Positions 6,231-15,688 of a stretch of DNA of 19,077 nt are shown in pieces. Position numbers and translations under genes: made by a program. Position 1 is the stretch's first letter; every line of letters starts with the position of its first letter. Where the stretch lies: positions 1 to 19,077 of the forward strand of contig JBKBQT010000042.1 in the NCBI GenBank assembly GCA_046292445.1. Reading direction: 5' to 3'. A model generated the notes under the pieces. That model did no database searches, was not told the DNA's origin, and saw only the letters and a program-made list of their open reading frames with translations. This stretch comes from CALIZF01 sp046292445. GTDB lineage: Bacteria > Pseudomonadota > Alphaproteobacteria > Rhodobacterales > Rhodobacteraceae.

Positions 6231-7433
6231 TCACAGTCCCAGTTTCTGCATCTTTTCCCACAACGTTGTGCGCGCGATGCCCAGCAGGCGGGCGGCCTCG
6301 GCCACATGCCCGCCGGTTGCATCCAGCGTCGCGGCGATATGCGCGCGCTCGGCGGCGTCGCGCACCTCTGCCAGCGGACGCCAGCCCGCCAGGCCGGCCC
6401 GTTCGGGGAAAAGATCGGCGGGCAGGATCAGCGGGCCCTCCGCCGCCTCGATCGCGCGCGCGAGACGCGCGCGAAGCTCTCGGCCGTTTCCGGGCCAGTC
6501 ATGCGCCCGGATCGCTTCTTCCGCCGCCGAGGACAGGCCGGTGCGGCGGCCCGCGTTGAGCCCCGCGAACAGCCGCCCGGCCAGCCAGACCGCATCCTCG
6601 ACGCGCTCGGACAGCGGCGGCACGACGATTTCATGATGGCGCAGGGCATCCAGCAGATCGGCCCGGAACATCCCCGCCGCGACGCGCGCCTCGAGTCCCA
6701 GACCGGCCGTCGCAAGAAGGCGCAAGGTGCCTTTGCGCAGGACGGACATCAGCGCATCCTGCGCATCCGCGGTCAGCCGGCCCACCCCCAGAAGGACGAG
6801 CGAGCCCTCGCCGGCCTCGGCCTCGGCCACGCGCAGGCGCGATGCATCCACTGTATCCCGCAGGGCATCGCGCACCACGAAGGGCGCGGCGCGGCGGTCC
6901 GAGAGGTCATGGACGCGCCGCGCAATCCTGCCCTTGCCGAGGCCGGGCAACCCCCGGATCAGAAGGGGTGCGTCCGTTCCGGCAGCCTCGCCCACCTGGC
7001 GGTCCACGGCGCGCGCGGCAGCGCTGATCCCGCTCTGGGCCGGCAGGTCGGGTGCCATCCGGGGCAAGGCGACAAGCGCAAGCCGCTCGAGGAAGGCGCG
7101 CATGTCGAAGGGCTTGGCGATGTAATCCGCGGCGCCCGACCGCAGCATGCGGACTGCCTGCGAGACCTCCCCCTGGCCGGTGATGAACAGGAAGGGCGGC
7201 GGCGAGGATGTCCGCAACAGGGTCAGGAACAGCGCCTCCCCGGTGCCGTCGGGCAGCCGGATGTCGCAGACCACCGCATCGAACGGCCGGCGCGGCGTTC
7301 GGATCGCCGGCAGGGCGCGGGCGACGGTGCGCAGCCAGACGACCTCGGCCCCCTCCAGCGCCAGCCGCTGCTGCAGCGAGGCGCCCATGATCTCGTCATC
7401 CTCGACCAGCGCGATGGTCCGGCCGCTAAGCAT
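6231..7433 (-). CDS. aioR: Response regulator AioR, NtrC-like with degenerate AAA+ domain
   Basis: This is the predicted response regulator of the arsenite two-component system. The 400-aa protein has an N-terminal receiver domain (acidic pocket E11-D12-D13, phospho-acceptor D57 in VVCDIRLPDG, K107 in AKPF), a central AAA+ domain and a C-terminal Fis-type helix-turn-helix (GGHVAEAARLLGIARTTLWE, 374-393). The AAA+ part is eroded. Walker A survives (GLPGLGKG, 161-168) and so does an FRADL arginine-finger region. The GAFTGA loop that contacts sigma-54 is missing, with the surrounding segment shortened. Walker B is GSLVLLGVG, where active family members have LDEIG. It should therefore not open sigma-54 promoters and may act with sigma-70, as described for Rhodobacter NtrC. 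It overlaps aioS by 8 bp, which implies translational coupling. The AioR name rests mainly on context. Confidence 0.85.
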   Translation of the reverse strand: MLSGRTIALVEDDEIMGASLQQRLALEGAEVVWLRTVARALPAIRTPRRPFDAVVCDIRLPDGTGEALFLTLLRTSSPPPFLFITGQGEVSQAVRMLRSGAADYIAKPFDMRAFLERLALVALPRMAPDLPAQSGISAAARAVDRQVGEAAGTDAPLLIRGLPGLGKGRIARRVHDLSDRRAAPFVVRDALRDTVDASRLRVAEAEAGEGSLVLLGVGRLTADAQDALMSVLRKGTLRLLATAGLGLEARVAAGMFRADLLDALRHHEIVVPPLSERVEDAVWLAGRLFAGLNAGRRTGLSSAAEEAIRAHDWPGNGRELRARLARAIEAAEGPLILPADLFPERAGLAGWRPLAEVRDAAERAHIAATLDATGGHVAEAARLLGIARTTLWEKMQKLGL

Positions 7434-8847
7434 CGTTTGACCGCATCGGAAAGGTGATGGTGATGTCTGTCATCCCCTCGACGTGGCTGTGTCGGATCGT
7501 CCCCGCCATGCCGACCACAAGATCATGCACCAGTCGAAGCCCGACGCCGCCGCCCGCGGGCACCGGGCCGGCCTGCGTCAGGCGCAGCAGGTCATCCTGC
7601 CCGAGCCCGGGCCCGCTGTCGCACACCGACACGACAAGCGCGCCGGGCGCCGTCTCTACCCGCAGGCCGACGCGCCCCCGTTCCCCTGCCGCGGCCCCGG
7701 CATTGAGCAGAAGGTTCAGCACGACCTGCCGGACCTGCGTGGCGGGAAGAGACGCCATCGCCTCGGCGCCGGCCGCAATGGTCCAGTCGAGCACATGGCC
7801 CCGCCGCGCCGCTTCGGGTTCGTAGAGCAGGCGCAGGTCCTCGAAATCCTCGGGCCGCAGCGGCTGGCCTGCCCGGTCCAGCCGGTTCTGGTCGAGGATC
7901 GCGCGGCTGACATCGCGCAGGTGCGACAGGCCGCGCTGGATCAGTTCGGCCGATTGCCGGACGCTGTCGCTGCGGTCGGGAAAGCTCAGGATCGTGTCGG
8001 TCGCATTCATCAGCCCGCCAAGCGGATTGTTGATCTCGTGCGCAAGCGACGACGAAAGCCGCCCCAGGCTGACGAACCGCTCGCGCTCGGCCAGCCGCCG
8101 CTCCGCCTCGGCCCGCGCCTCGACCGCTGTCGCCATGGCATTGTAGGTGGCGAACAGCCTCTGGACGCCCGGATCGCCTGCGGGCACCGCAGCGGCAGCG
8201 ACCGGACGCGGCGAGCCGTCCCGGGCCTGCATGGCCTCGACCAGAAGGCCCACGGGCCGCAGGATGCGCGACACCGCGATCCAGCCGGCGAAGGCCAGCA
8301 ATGCCGTGGCCGCCGCGTTGCCCATCAGCAGCCAGACGGTGACGCGCCGCCGCTCGGCCAGAAGGTCGGTCACATCCAGTTCGGTCACGATCCGGCCCAC
8401 CTCCCGTCCCTGGAAGGTCAGCGGCGCAAAGACGCGCAATGTCCGCGCGCCGGTCATATGCACGGCTTCGGGCGGCACGGCCTCGTGCACGAACGGCGCG
8501 ATGTCGCCACCCATGGGTGCGCGGGTCGGGTCCGTCGCGGCCAGCACGCGGCCCTGCGCGTCGGCCACCACGGTCAGCAGCAGGCGCTGCCCGTTGCTGG
8601 CGGCCCGCGCGCGATCGAGGATGTCATACACCTCCCACACGTCCTGCCGCAGCACGAACGGCCCGAGGGCCACCGCCAGGCCCTCGACATGGAGCCGCGC
8701 GGCCTCGCGCAGCCGCGCGTCCTGCACTGTCCCCAGGATGGCGAGCACCCCCTGACTTGCCACCATCCCCAGCGCGACCATGAGCCCGGCCGCAACCAGC
8801 GGCACCCGCAGGGTCACCGGCATGCTCTGAAACCACGCCACGCTCAC
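7426..8847 (-). CDS. aioS: Sensor histidine kinase AioS
   Basis: This is a membrane-bound sensor kinase predicted to receive the arsenite signal from AioX and phosphorylate AioR. The protein is 473 aa. It has a first transmembrane helix at about 11-38, a periplasmic region (about 40-168) with no obvious metal-binding Cys, a second helix at about 170-192, a linker, and a kinase core. Kinase motifs are the H-box SLAHEINNPLGG with H270, the N-box QVVLNLLLN with N378, DSGPGL (D410) and the G-rich GGGVGL. The start is GTG 8847, overlapping the aioX stop as GTGA; an in-frame ATG at 8823 (residue 9) is a possible alternative, closer to the first helix. The two overlaps in a row make aioXSR a tightly coupled unit. 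The histidine kinase call is certain; the AioS name comes from its neighbours. Confidence 0.9.
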   Translation of the reverse strand: MSVAWFQSMPVTLRVPLVAAGLMVALGMVASQGVLAILGTVQDARLREAARLHVEGLAVALGPFVLRQDVWEVYDILDRARAASNGQRLLLTVVADAQGRVLAATDPTRAPMGGDIAPFVHEAVPPEAVHMTGARTLRVFAPLTFQGREVGRIVTELDVTDLLAERRRVTVWLLMGNAAATALLAFAGWIAVSRILRPVGLLVEAMQARDGSPRPVAAAAVPAGDPGVQRLFATYNAMATAVEARAEAERRLAERERFVSLGRLSSSLAHEINNPLGGLMNATDTILSFPDRSDSVRQSAELIQRGLSHLRDVSRAILDQNRLDRAGQPLRPEDFEDLRLLYEPEAARRGHVLDWTIAAGAEAMASLPATQVRQVVLNLLLNAGAAAGERGRVGLRVETAPGALVVSVCDSGPGLGQDDLLRLTQAGPVPAGGGVGLRLVHDLVVGMAGTIRHSHVEGMTDITITFPMRSNDA

Positions 8848-9713
8848 CGCAACGTCCGCAAGGCCGCCATCCGCGCCGAAATCCCGTCATAGAGACCCGG
8901 CGTCGCCGGCTCCACCCCGTCGAGCCGCAAGAGGCGCAGCGCGGCGACGCCGTCGCCCGATGCCGCCAGCCCCAGGATGGCACGGCGGAATGCCAGCACA
9001 GCCGGTTCGTCGCGCCGGTCGGTCCGCGCCACGAAGGGCGGAAACCCCAGCCATTCGGACCGGGCGATGACGCGCGTGCGATCGGTCAGGCCGGGCTCGA
9101 CCTCGGCCAGCGTTTCCCAGACATAGCCATCCACGCTGCCCGACCCCACGAGCCCGTCAGCGACCGCGCGCACCACGTTGCGGTGCCCGTAGGTGAATAT
9201 CGTGCGCGAAAAGAACCGCTCCGGCGTCTGCCCGATCCGGGCCAGATCCGAGGCCGTGACCAGATAGCCCGAGTTGCTGTCGGGGTCCGAAAAGGCGTGC
9301 GTTCCGCCCGCAAGATCGGCGAGCCCTTCCGCAGGCCGGTCTGCGCGGACGATCAGATAGGATTGATAGCGCGGCTGACCGCGCCAGGTCGGCACGCCGA
9401 GGACGCTGAGCGCCTCCTGATGTTGCACGAGGGGATAGCCGCAGGTCCAGGCGGCATCGACCGAGCCGTCGAGAAGCGCGCCGGTGATCTCCTGGTAGGT
9501 CCGCCGCTGGACAAGGTCCACCGGCTGTCCCATTCCCGTCTGGAGCGCAGCCTGCAATGCCGCGATCACCGATGCATCGTTGTCCAGAAACACAGGGGTC
9601 AGCGCAAAGCGGAATGCCTCCCGCGCCCGCGCGCCGTTGCCGACGGCAAGCGCCATCGCCAGCCAGAGCAGCGCCCGGCGTGTCGGGCCGCGAGAGTGCC
9701 GGTTGGTCGTCAT
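8844..9713 (-). CDS. aioX: Periplasmic arsenite-binding protein AioX
   Basis: This is a PhnD/phosphonate-binding-like periplasmic protein that binds As(III) and triggers AioS. The 289-aa protein has a signal peptide: basic RRALLW after a polar start, a hydrophobic stretch, and likely cleavage after GARA (about residue 30). The mature domain has the pattern FALTPVFLDNDASVIAALQ, then DAAWTCGYPLV, then SYLIVRADRPAEGLADLAG and the PDSNSGYL motif. C91 is the only cysteine in the protein and sits where AioX of Rhizobium NT-26 uses its essential arsenite-binding Cys. ATG 9713 has no clear Shine-Dalgarno, but no in-frame start lies upstream. It is the first gene of aioXSR. It could be read as a generic phosphonate-type binding protein, but the operon and the lone Cys favour AioX. 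Confidence 0.88.
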   Translation of the reverse strand: MTTNRHSRGPTRRALLWLAMALAVGNGARAREAFRFALTPVFLDNDASVIAALQAALQTGMGQPVDLVQRRTYQEITGALLDGSVDAAWTCGYPLVQHQEALSVLGVPTWRGQPRYQSYLIVRADRPAEGLADLAGGTHAFSDPDSNSGYLVTASDLARIGQTPERFFSRTIFTYGHRNVVRAVADGLVGSGSVDGYVWETLAEVEPGLTDRTRVIARSEWLGFPPFVARTDRRDEPAVLAFRRAILGLAASGDGVAALRLLRLDGVEPATPGLYDGISARMAALRTLR

Positions 9714-9991
9714 CTTGCAATACGTGCCATCATCGCACTGGTCGTGGCTGTGGGGATTGTTGCCTGCCGCGCCCCTCAGAGGTGCCCGCGCGGTCCCGCA
9801 GCCTCGGCCTCACGCTGCAGGCTCAGGCGACCTCAGGTCAAGCCGGATTCCGCTCGCGCTGCGGATCAGGGCGCTCGACGACCGGGCGGCAGGGCTGATG
9901 GGCGAGGGTCGCGCCCGGATTGCCCGCGACGATCTGCCGGCGGGGCAAGCCATCCCGCCGTTAGCTGCCCGCGGGCGCAGGCGCGGTTTCT
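9714..9991. other. Gap between ABC ATPase gene and aioX
   Basis: This 278-bp gap separates two co-directional units and should hold the aioXSR promoter on the minus strand. I see no convincing -35/-10 pair and no gene. A hairpin near its right side is listed separately. A TGGCACG...TTGCA string at 9716-9729 has the wrong internal spacing for sigma-54 and touches the aioX start. Confidence 0.4.
9938..9960 (-). terminator. Hairpin downstream of the ABC transporter operon
   Basis: On the minus strand CGGCGGG and CCCGCCG pair perfectly around a 9-nt loop, about 30 bp after the ABC ATPase stop codon. The position fits the end of the transporter operon, but no U-run follows, so the terminator call is tentative. 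Confidence 0.4.
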
Positions 9992-11568
<1,577 letters not shown>

Positions 11569-11572
<4 letters not shown>

Positions 11573-12390
11573 CGCGCGCGCCTCAGCCGCGGGTCGAGCA
11601 GGTCGCGCAGCCCGTCGCCCATCAGGTTGAGGCCGAGCACGGTGAACACGATGGCAAGGCCCGGCAGCAGTGCAAGATGCGGGGCGAGCGCGATGAGCGT
11701 CTGCGATTCCGCGAGCATCCGTCCCCAGGACGGCGTCGGCGGCTGCGCCCCGAGGCCGACATAGGACAGCGCGGCCTCGGCGAGGATGCCGAGCGAGAAC
11801 TGGATGGTACCCTGCACGATCAGGAGGTTGAGGATATTGGGCAGGATATGCTCGACCGAGATCCGCGCCGGCCCCTTGCCGGCCACCTGCGCTGCGCGGA
11901 TGTAGTCGAGCGTCCAGAGGCTTAGCGCGGCGCCGCGCGTGACGCGGGCAAAGACCGGAATGTTGAAGATCCCGATGGCGAGGATCGCATTGACCGCCGA
12001 CGGGCCGAACACGGCGGTGATGAGGATGGCGATGACGAGGCTCGGGAACGCGAACACAAGGTCGTTGCCGCGCATGATGACCTCATCGAGCAGCGAGCCC
12101 CGGCGCGCGGCCGCGAGCAGGCCGAGCGGCACGCCCGCCGCGATGCCGATGCCGACCGCAACGATGGCGACGGCGATGGACGTGCGCGCGCCGATCATCA
12201 GCATCGACACCATGTCGCGCCCGAGGTGATCGGTCCCGAGGAGGAACCCCGGCGTGCCCGGCGGCTTCATCCGGTTGCCGATGGCGACGCCATCGACGGG
12301 AAACGGCGTCCAGCCGAGCGAGACGAGCGCGGCGGCGGCAAAGAACGCCGTGAGCACCGCTCCGAGGATCAGCGCGGCCCGCCCCTTCAT
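11569..12390 (-). CDS. Peptide/nickel-type ABC transporter permease (DppC-like)
   Basis: This is the second inner-membrane permease of the ABC importer, 273 aa. The start at 12390 was chosen because MKGRAALILGAVLTAFFAAA gives the usual first membrane helix and the ATG overlaps the upstream permease stop in ATGA. The N-terminal region carries the OppC-type GTDHLGRDMVSMLMIGARTS motif, followed by about five further helices. The conserved cytoplasmic coupling loop (EAA motif) is visible as DYIRAAQVAGKGPARISVEH. The C-terminus ends at LGLNLMGDGLRDLLDPRLR, typical of DppC/OppC. A longer reading frame extends upstream but only reads antisense or out of frame into the other permease. Confidence 0.93.
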
Positions 12391-13331
12391 CGCCGCCTGA
12401 GCCGCGGGTCGGCCGCCGCATAGGCGAGATCGACGAGGAAATTCACCACGATCACCGCCGCCACCAGCAGCATGACGACCGATTCCACCACGATCAGGTC
12501 GCGCTGCGTGATCCCCTGGAAGATCAGCCGCCCGAGACCGGGCAGGAAGAACACGTTCTCGATGATGATCGCCCCGGCCAGCAGGAACGAGAATTGCAGC
12601 CCGAGGATGGTCAGCACCGGGATCAGCGCGTTGCGGAACGCATGCCGCATGATCGCCTGCCCGCGGTTTAGGCCCTTGGCCCGGGCAGTGCGGATATAGT
12701 CCTGCGAAAGGGTCTCGAGCACGGCCGACCGCATCACCCGCGCGAGGATCGACGCCTGCGGCAGCGCCAGCGCGATGGCGGGCAGGGTGAGCGCCTTGAG
12801 GTTCGGCCACAGCCCCTTGTCCCAGCCCGGAAACCCGCCCGAGGGAAACCAGCGCAGGTTGATCGCGAAGATCACGACAAGCAGCATCGCGAACCAGAAA
12901 TTCGGCACCGCGACACCGAGCTGCGTCGCCCCCATCACCGCCACGTCGCTCGCCCGCCCGTGCCGCGCGGCCGCCAGAAGCCCGACCGGAATGGCGATCA
13001 TGGTCGAGAGGGCGAGCGCATAGAGCGTGAGCGGCAGCGACACGCCGATCCGCGCCGCCACGAGGTCGGCCACCGGCACGCGGTAGGTATAGGACGTGCC
13101 CAGATCGCCGGTCAGCAGGCCGCCGACCCAGGCGAAATACCGCTCCACCGGCCCGCCGCCGAGGCCGAGCTGATCGCGCAGCGCGGCGAGCGTGTCGTCG
13201 TTGGCGTTCAGGCCGAGCATGAAGGACGCCGGATCGCCGGGGATGATCTCGATCACCGCAAAGATGACGACGCTGGCCACCGCAAGGCTCGCCGCGAGCG
13301 AGACGAGCCGGGACAGTGTGTAGCGCAGCAT
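12387..13331 (-). CDS. Peptide/nickel-type ABC transporter permease (DppB-like)
   Basis: This is the first inner-membrane permease of the importer, 314 aa. The start at 13331 has GGAGG five bases upstream and gives the canonical MLRYTLSRLVSLAASLAVAS first helix. Family landmarks are IIPGDPASFMLG (49-60), LGTSYTYRVPVADLVAARIG, the EAA-like coupling segment DYIRTARAKGLNRGQAIMRH and the C-terminal LPGLGRLIFQGITQRD. It is the first gene of the minus-strand operon, divergent from the exosortase gene across a 155-bp gap. The expected extracytoplasmic solute-binding protein gene, usually adjacent in this family, is absent on both sides. Confidence 0.94.
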   Translation of the reverse strand: MLRYTLSRLVSLAASLAVASVVIFAVIEIIPGDPASFMLGLNANDDTLAALRDQLGLGGGPVERYFAWVGGLLTGDLGTSYTYRVPVADLVAARIGVSLPLTLYALALSTMIAIPVGLLAAARHGRASDVAVMGATQLGVAVPNFWFAMLLVVIFAINLRWFPSGGFPGWDKGLWPNLKALTLPAIALALPQASILARVMRSAVLETLSQDYIRTARAKGLNRGQAIMRHAFRNALIPVLTILGLQFSFLLAGAIIIENVFFLPGLGRLIFQGITQRDLIVVESVVMLLVAAVIVVNFLVDLAYAAADPRLRRR

Positions 13332-13486
13332 GCGGGCCTCCGTTCTGGCCGCGAGGCTAGAATGCGCGCCCGGTGCGGTCCAGCCCCGAGCGACGCCGCG
13401 CCGCAAGCTTGACATGATGGTGCCGCACCCTGCCCGATATACGATGAAATGCCGCGTCAGAAGCCTTTGCCGGCAAGGAACAACCC

Positions 13487-15085
13487 GTGATCCGAACCCT
13501 TGCGCGCCCGCACCGCAGCCTGATCGTCGCGGCAGTGCTGTTGACGGAACTCGTCGTTCTCGCGGCCGCCTATCAGATGCTGCTGTCGTTCGACTGCCAG
13601 GCGGTCGAGGCCTATGGCCTGTGCCGGTTCCTGCGCAGCCTCGTGGCGCGGGGCCTTGCGGTGATCGCGGTGACGGCGCTGGTGGTCTGGGCGATGCCGG
13701 CGGTCTTTGCCCGGTTCCTCGCGGCGGCGGCGCATCATCCGCAGGCTGCCCGCTGGCGCTGGGTTCACGCGGCCGGTTTCGCGCTGATCGTGGTGCCGAT
13801 CCTGCTTGTTGCAGGCGTCCCCCCGGCGACGTTCTTTGCCGCGGCCGTCCTGCCATGGGCCATCGGCGCGGCGCTGGCAACCGCGGGCGGCCTGCTGTGG
13901 CTCGCCCCCGCGTCGGCCTGGCGCGGGCTGGGGCCGGATGTCTGGCGCGTTCTGATCCCGGCCGTCGGTCTGGCGCTTGTCGTGCCCGACCTTGCCGAAC
14001 TCGCCTATCCCCTGTGGGACATCGGCGCGCTGACGACGGCGACATTCGTTGCGGTCGGCCTTGTGCTGATGGCGGCGGGGCAGGTGCCCTTTGCCGACCC
14101 GTCCGCGATGGTCCTCGGGCTCGAGACCTTCGCGGTCTCGATCGCGCGGCAATGCTCGGGGGTCGAGGGCTTTGCGCTCGTCCTCGTGTTCTCGGCGGTC
14201 TATGCGATGCTGCTGCGCGCGACGCTGCGGCAGGGGCGGTTCTGGCTGGTGGTCGTGCCGCTGGCGCTGCTGGCAAGCTGGGCGTTCAACGTCCTGCGCA
14301 TCGCGATCCTGATCGCGATCGGCGAATACATCTCGCCCGAATTGGCGGTGAACGGGTTCCATTCCTACGCGGGGTGGATGTTCTTCACGGCCCTTGTGGT
14401 GGCGATCCTGGCCGTGGTGCAGCGTGTGCCGGGCCTGCACCATGACGGTGCAGAGCCGGTCGGCCTGCCGTTCCTGCGGGATCCGGTCGCGGCGCGGATC
14501 GTGCCCTTCGCCGCATTCATGGCCTCGGGCCTCGTCGCTGCGGCCTTCTTCGATCCGGCCGACCTCGGTTATCCGCTCAAGGCGCTGGCGATGGCGGCGG
14601 CGCTGTTCGCCTTCGGCGCCGTGCTGGCGCGCGAGGCCTGGCGGCCCGACGCCGTCGCGGTCGGCTCTGGGCTGGCGGTCGGTCTTGTCTGGGCGCTGAC
14701 CGAGCCGGCGCCGGGCGCCCAGGCCGGGGCCCTCGCCGCTGCGCTGGCACCGCTCGGCGCGGCTGCGCTCGCCCTCTGGACGCTGGCACGGGTCATCGGC
14801 ACCGTGGCGCTCGTGCCGGTGGTGGAAGAGCTGTTTTTTCGCGGTTACCTGCTCAGCCGGCTGGACCGGGGCGGGCTGGTTTGGCGGCTGGTCGCCGTCG
14901 CGCTGTCGTCGCTGGCCTTCGCGGCCCTGCACGGCCGGTTCCTGGCGGCGCTTCTTGCCGGTCTCGTCTTTGCCGCCGTCATGCTTCGCCGGCACCGCAT
15001 CGGCGATGCGGTATGGGCGCATGTCGCGGCCAATCTCGTCGTCGCCGCCATCGCGGCGCAGGCGGGCGACTGGAGCCGCCTCTAG
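13487..15085 (+). CDS. xrtE: Exosortase E fused to a CPBP-type protease (XrtE, VPEID-CTERM system)
   Basis: This is an integral-membrane transpeptidase/protease predicted to process proteins bearing a C-terminal VPEID sorting signal. The 532-aa protein has two parts. Residues about 1-312 are a multi-helix exosortase domain with the catalytic set C223 (in RQCSGVEG), R271 (FNVLRIAI) and H292 (NGFHSYAGW). Residues about 330-532 are a CPBP/CAAX-protease-like domain with E447-E448 (VVEELFFRGYLL), H482 (AALHGRF) and H512...N516 (AHVAANL). This two-domain architecture is the recognised exosortase E form. The start is GTG 13487, six bases after AAGGA; no better in-frame ATG exists nearby. The gene ends 3 bp from the convergent VPEID-CTERM gene, its evident substrate. 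No polysaccharide-synthesis genes, frequent partners of other exosortases, are nearby. The cell-surface role is unknown. Confidence 0.93.
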   Translation: MIRTLARPHRSLIVAAVLLTELVVLAAAYQMLLSFDCQAVEAYGLCRFLRSLVARGLAVIAVTALVVWAMPAVFARFLAAAAHHPQAARWRWVHAAGFALIVVPILLVAGVPPATFFAAAVLPWAIGAALATAGGLLWLAPASAWRGLGPDVWRVLIPAVGLALVVPDLAELAYPLWDIGALTTATFVAVGLVLMAAGQVPFADPSAMVLGLETFAVSIARQCSGVEGFALVLVFSAVYAMLLRATLRQGRFWLVVVPLALLASWAFNVLRIAILIAIGEYISPELAVNGFHSYAGWMFFTALVVAILAVVQRVPGLHHDGAEPVGLPFLRDPVAARIVPFAAFMASGLVAAAFFDPADLGYPLKALAMAAALFAFGAVLAREAWRPDAVAVGSGLAVGLVWALTEPAPGAQAGALAAALAPLGAAALALWTLARVIGTVALVPVVEELFFRGYLLSRLDRGGLVWRLVAVALSSLAFAALHGRFLAALLAGLVFAAVMLRRHRIGDAVWAHVAANLVVAAIAAQAGDWSRL

Positions 15086-15088
15086 CCA

Positions 15089-15298
15089 TCAGCGCGCGCG
15101 GCGGCGGCGTTCCCAGGCAAGCGCGAGAAGGGCCGCGACGACAGCGAGCGCGATCAGGCTCGTCGAGGCATCGATCTCGGGCACGGCGACAGGGTGCGGC
15201 CTCGGTCCGGGGCGCGGGCGAGCCGACGCCAGCGCCGCCTGTGCCCACAGCGCGACAGTGCCGCACGACATCAGGCCAACTACAACAGAACGAAGCAT
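15089..15298 (-). CDS. Small VPEID-CTERM sorting-domain protein
   Basis: This is the predicted exosortase E substrate, 69 aa from ATG 15298 (or 72 aa from GTG 15307; a GGGG at about 11 bases favours the ATG). It is a tripartite mini-protein: an N-terminal signal peptide (MLRSVVVGLMSCGTVALWAQ, likely cut after ALA at 24), a Pro/Arg spacer (SARPRPGPRPHPVA), and the sorting signal VPEID at 39-43. A membrane helix (about 47-62) and a basic tail ERRRRAR follow. This motif-helix-basic tail order is the defining CTERM layout. Cleavage at the motif would release a chain of fewer than 20 residues. It converges tail-to-tail with the exosortase E gene. L-M-S-C (9-12) weakly resembles a lipobox but sits too early in the helix to be persuasive. 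The function of the mature peptide is unknown. Confidence 0.88.
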   Translation of the reverse strand: MLRSVVVGLMSCGTVALWAQAALASARPRPGPRPHPVAVPEIDASTSLIALAVVAALLALAWERRRRAR

Positions 15299-15540
15299 CA
15301 CGGGCACCCCGCATTAAATCGACACGCCCACGAGGCATCCTCCATCAGCCGGGCGTTGGCAACGCTTTTCCGCGATCTTGCCACAATCTCGCCATCCATG
15401 ATCGGCTTTCGCGGACGGTCGTGTGCCGGACGCCGAATTGTTGAAGCCCGCGCGACGATCCGCGCCCCCCCCCCTTTGCCGTCGCCGCAAGGGCGCGACG
15501 CGACTCGTTGCCCGGTTGCAGTGCGCGGCCGTCCGGTGTG

Positions 15541-15569
15541 TTGACAACCCCGGTGATTCCCCCTAATGC
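15541..15569 (+). promoter_or_regulatory. Predicted sigma-70 promoter of the str operon
   Basis: A perfect -35 TTGACA (15541-15546) is followed after 17 bp by TAATGC (15564-15569) as -10. It is the best housekeeping promoter in the 505-bp gap between the VPEID-CTERM gene and rpsL, and would give a leader of about 235 nt. The rest of that gap upstream (15310-15540) shows only a C10 run (15465-15474) and a 13-bp palindrome, GCGTTGGCAACGC (15353-15365), near the VPEID gene. Confidence 0.6.
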
Positions 15570-15664
15570 CGCCCGGCACGCTGCGTCCACGACGTTGCGG
15601 GCTTCATATTTGTCGTGGTCATGATCCGGGCGTGATGCCCCGATCCTCTGGAATTCCACCGCGT

Positions 15665-15688
15665 CGTTCCCCGCGAGCAAGGGGAACG
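15665..15688 (+). promoter_or_regulatory. Hairpin in the rpsL mRNA leader
   Basis: CGTTCCCC and GGGGAACG form a perfect 8-bp stem around an 8-nt loop, with CCGC/GCGG able to extend it across a small internal loop. A second possible stem, TTGCGC (15710-15715) with GCGCAA (15741-15746), lies between it and rpsL. Together they make the leader structured and a candidate for ribosomal-protein feedback or attenuation. Confidence 0.45.

Noticed and set aside
9716..9729. Sigma-54-like TGGCACG...TTGCA on the minus strand just before aioX
   Set aside because: The GG and GC are 8 rather than 10 bp apart, and the site would place the start of transcription inside aioX.
13409..13443. TTGACA and TATACG upstream of the exosortase gene as a promoter
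   Set aside because: The spacer is 23 bp, too long for sigma-70; no better -10 lies at 16-18 bp.
13457..15022. A 521-codon minus-strand frame opposite the exosortase gene
   Set aside because: Low-complexity Arg/Gln/His-rich translation, antisense to a well-supported membrane protein.
15262..15274. Lipobox (LMSC) in the VPEID-CTERM protein
   Set aside because: The Cys is at residue 12, before the hydrophobic stretch is complete, and a standard A-L-A signal cleavage site follows.
15600..15660. Possible small RNA or tRNA between the str promoter and rpsL
   Set aside because: No cloverleaf or conserved tRNA bases could be built; only short stems are present.
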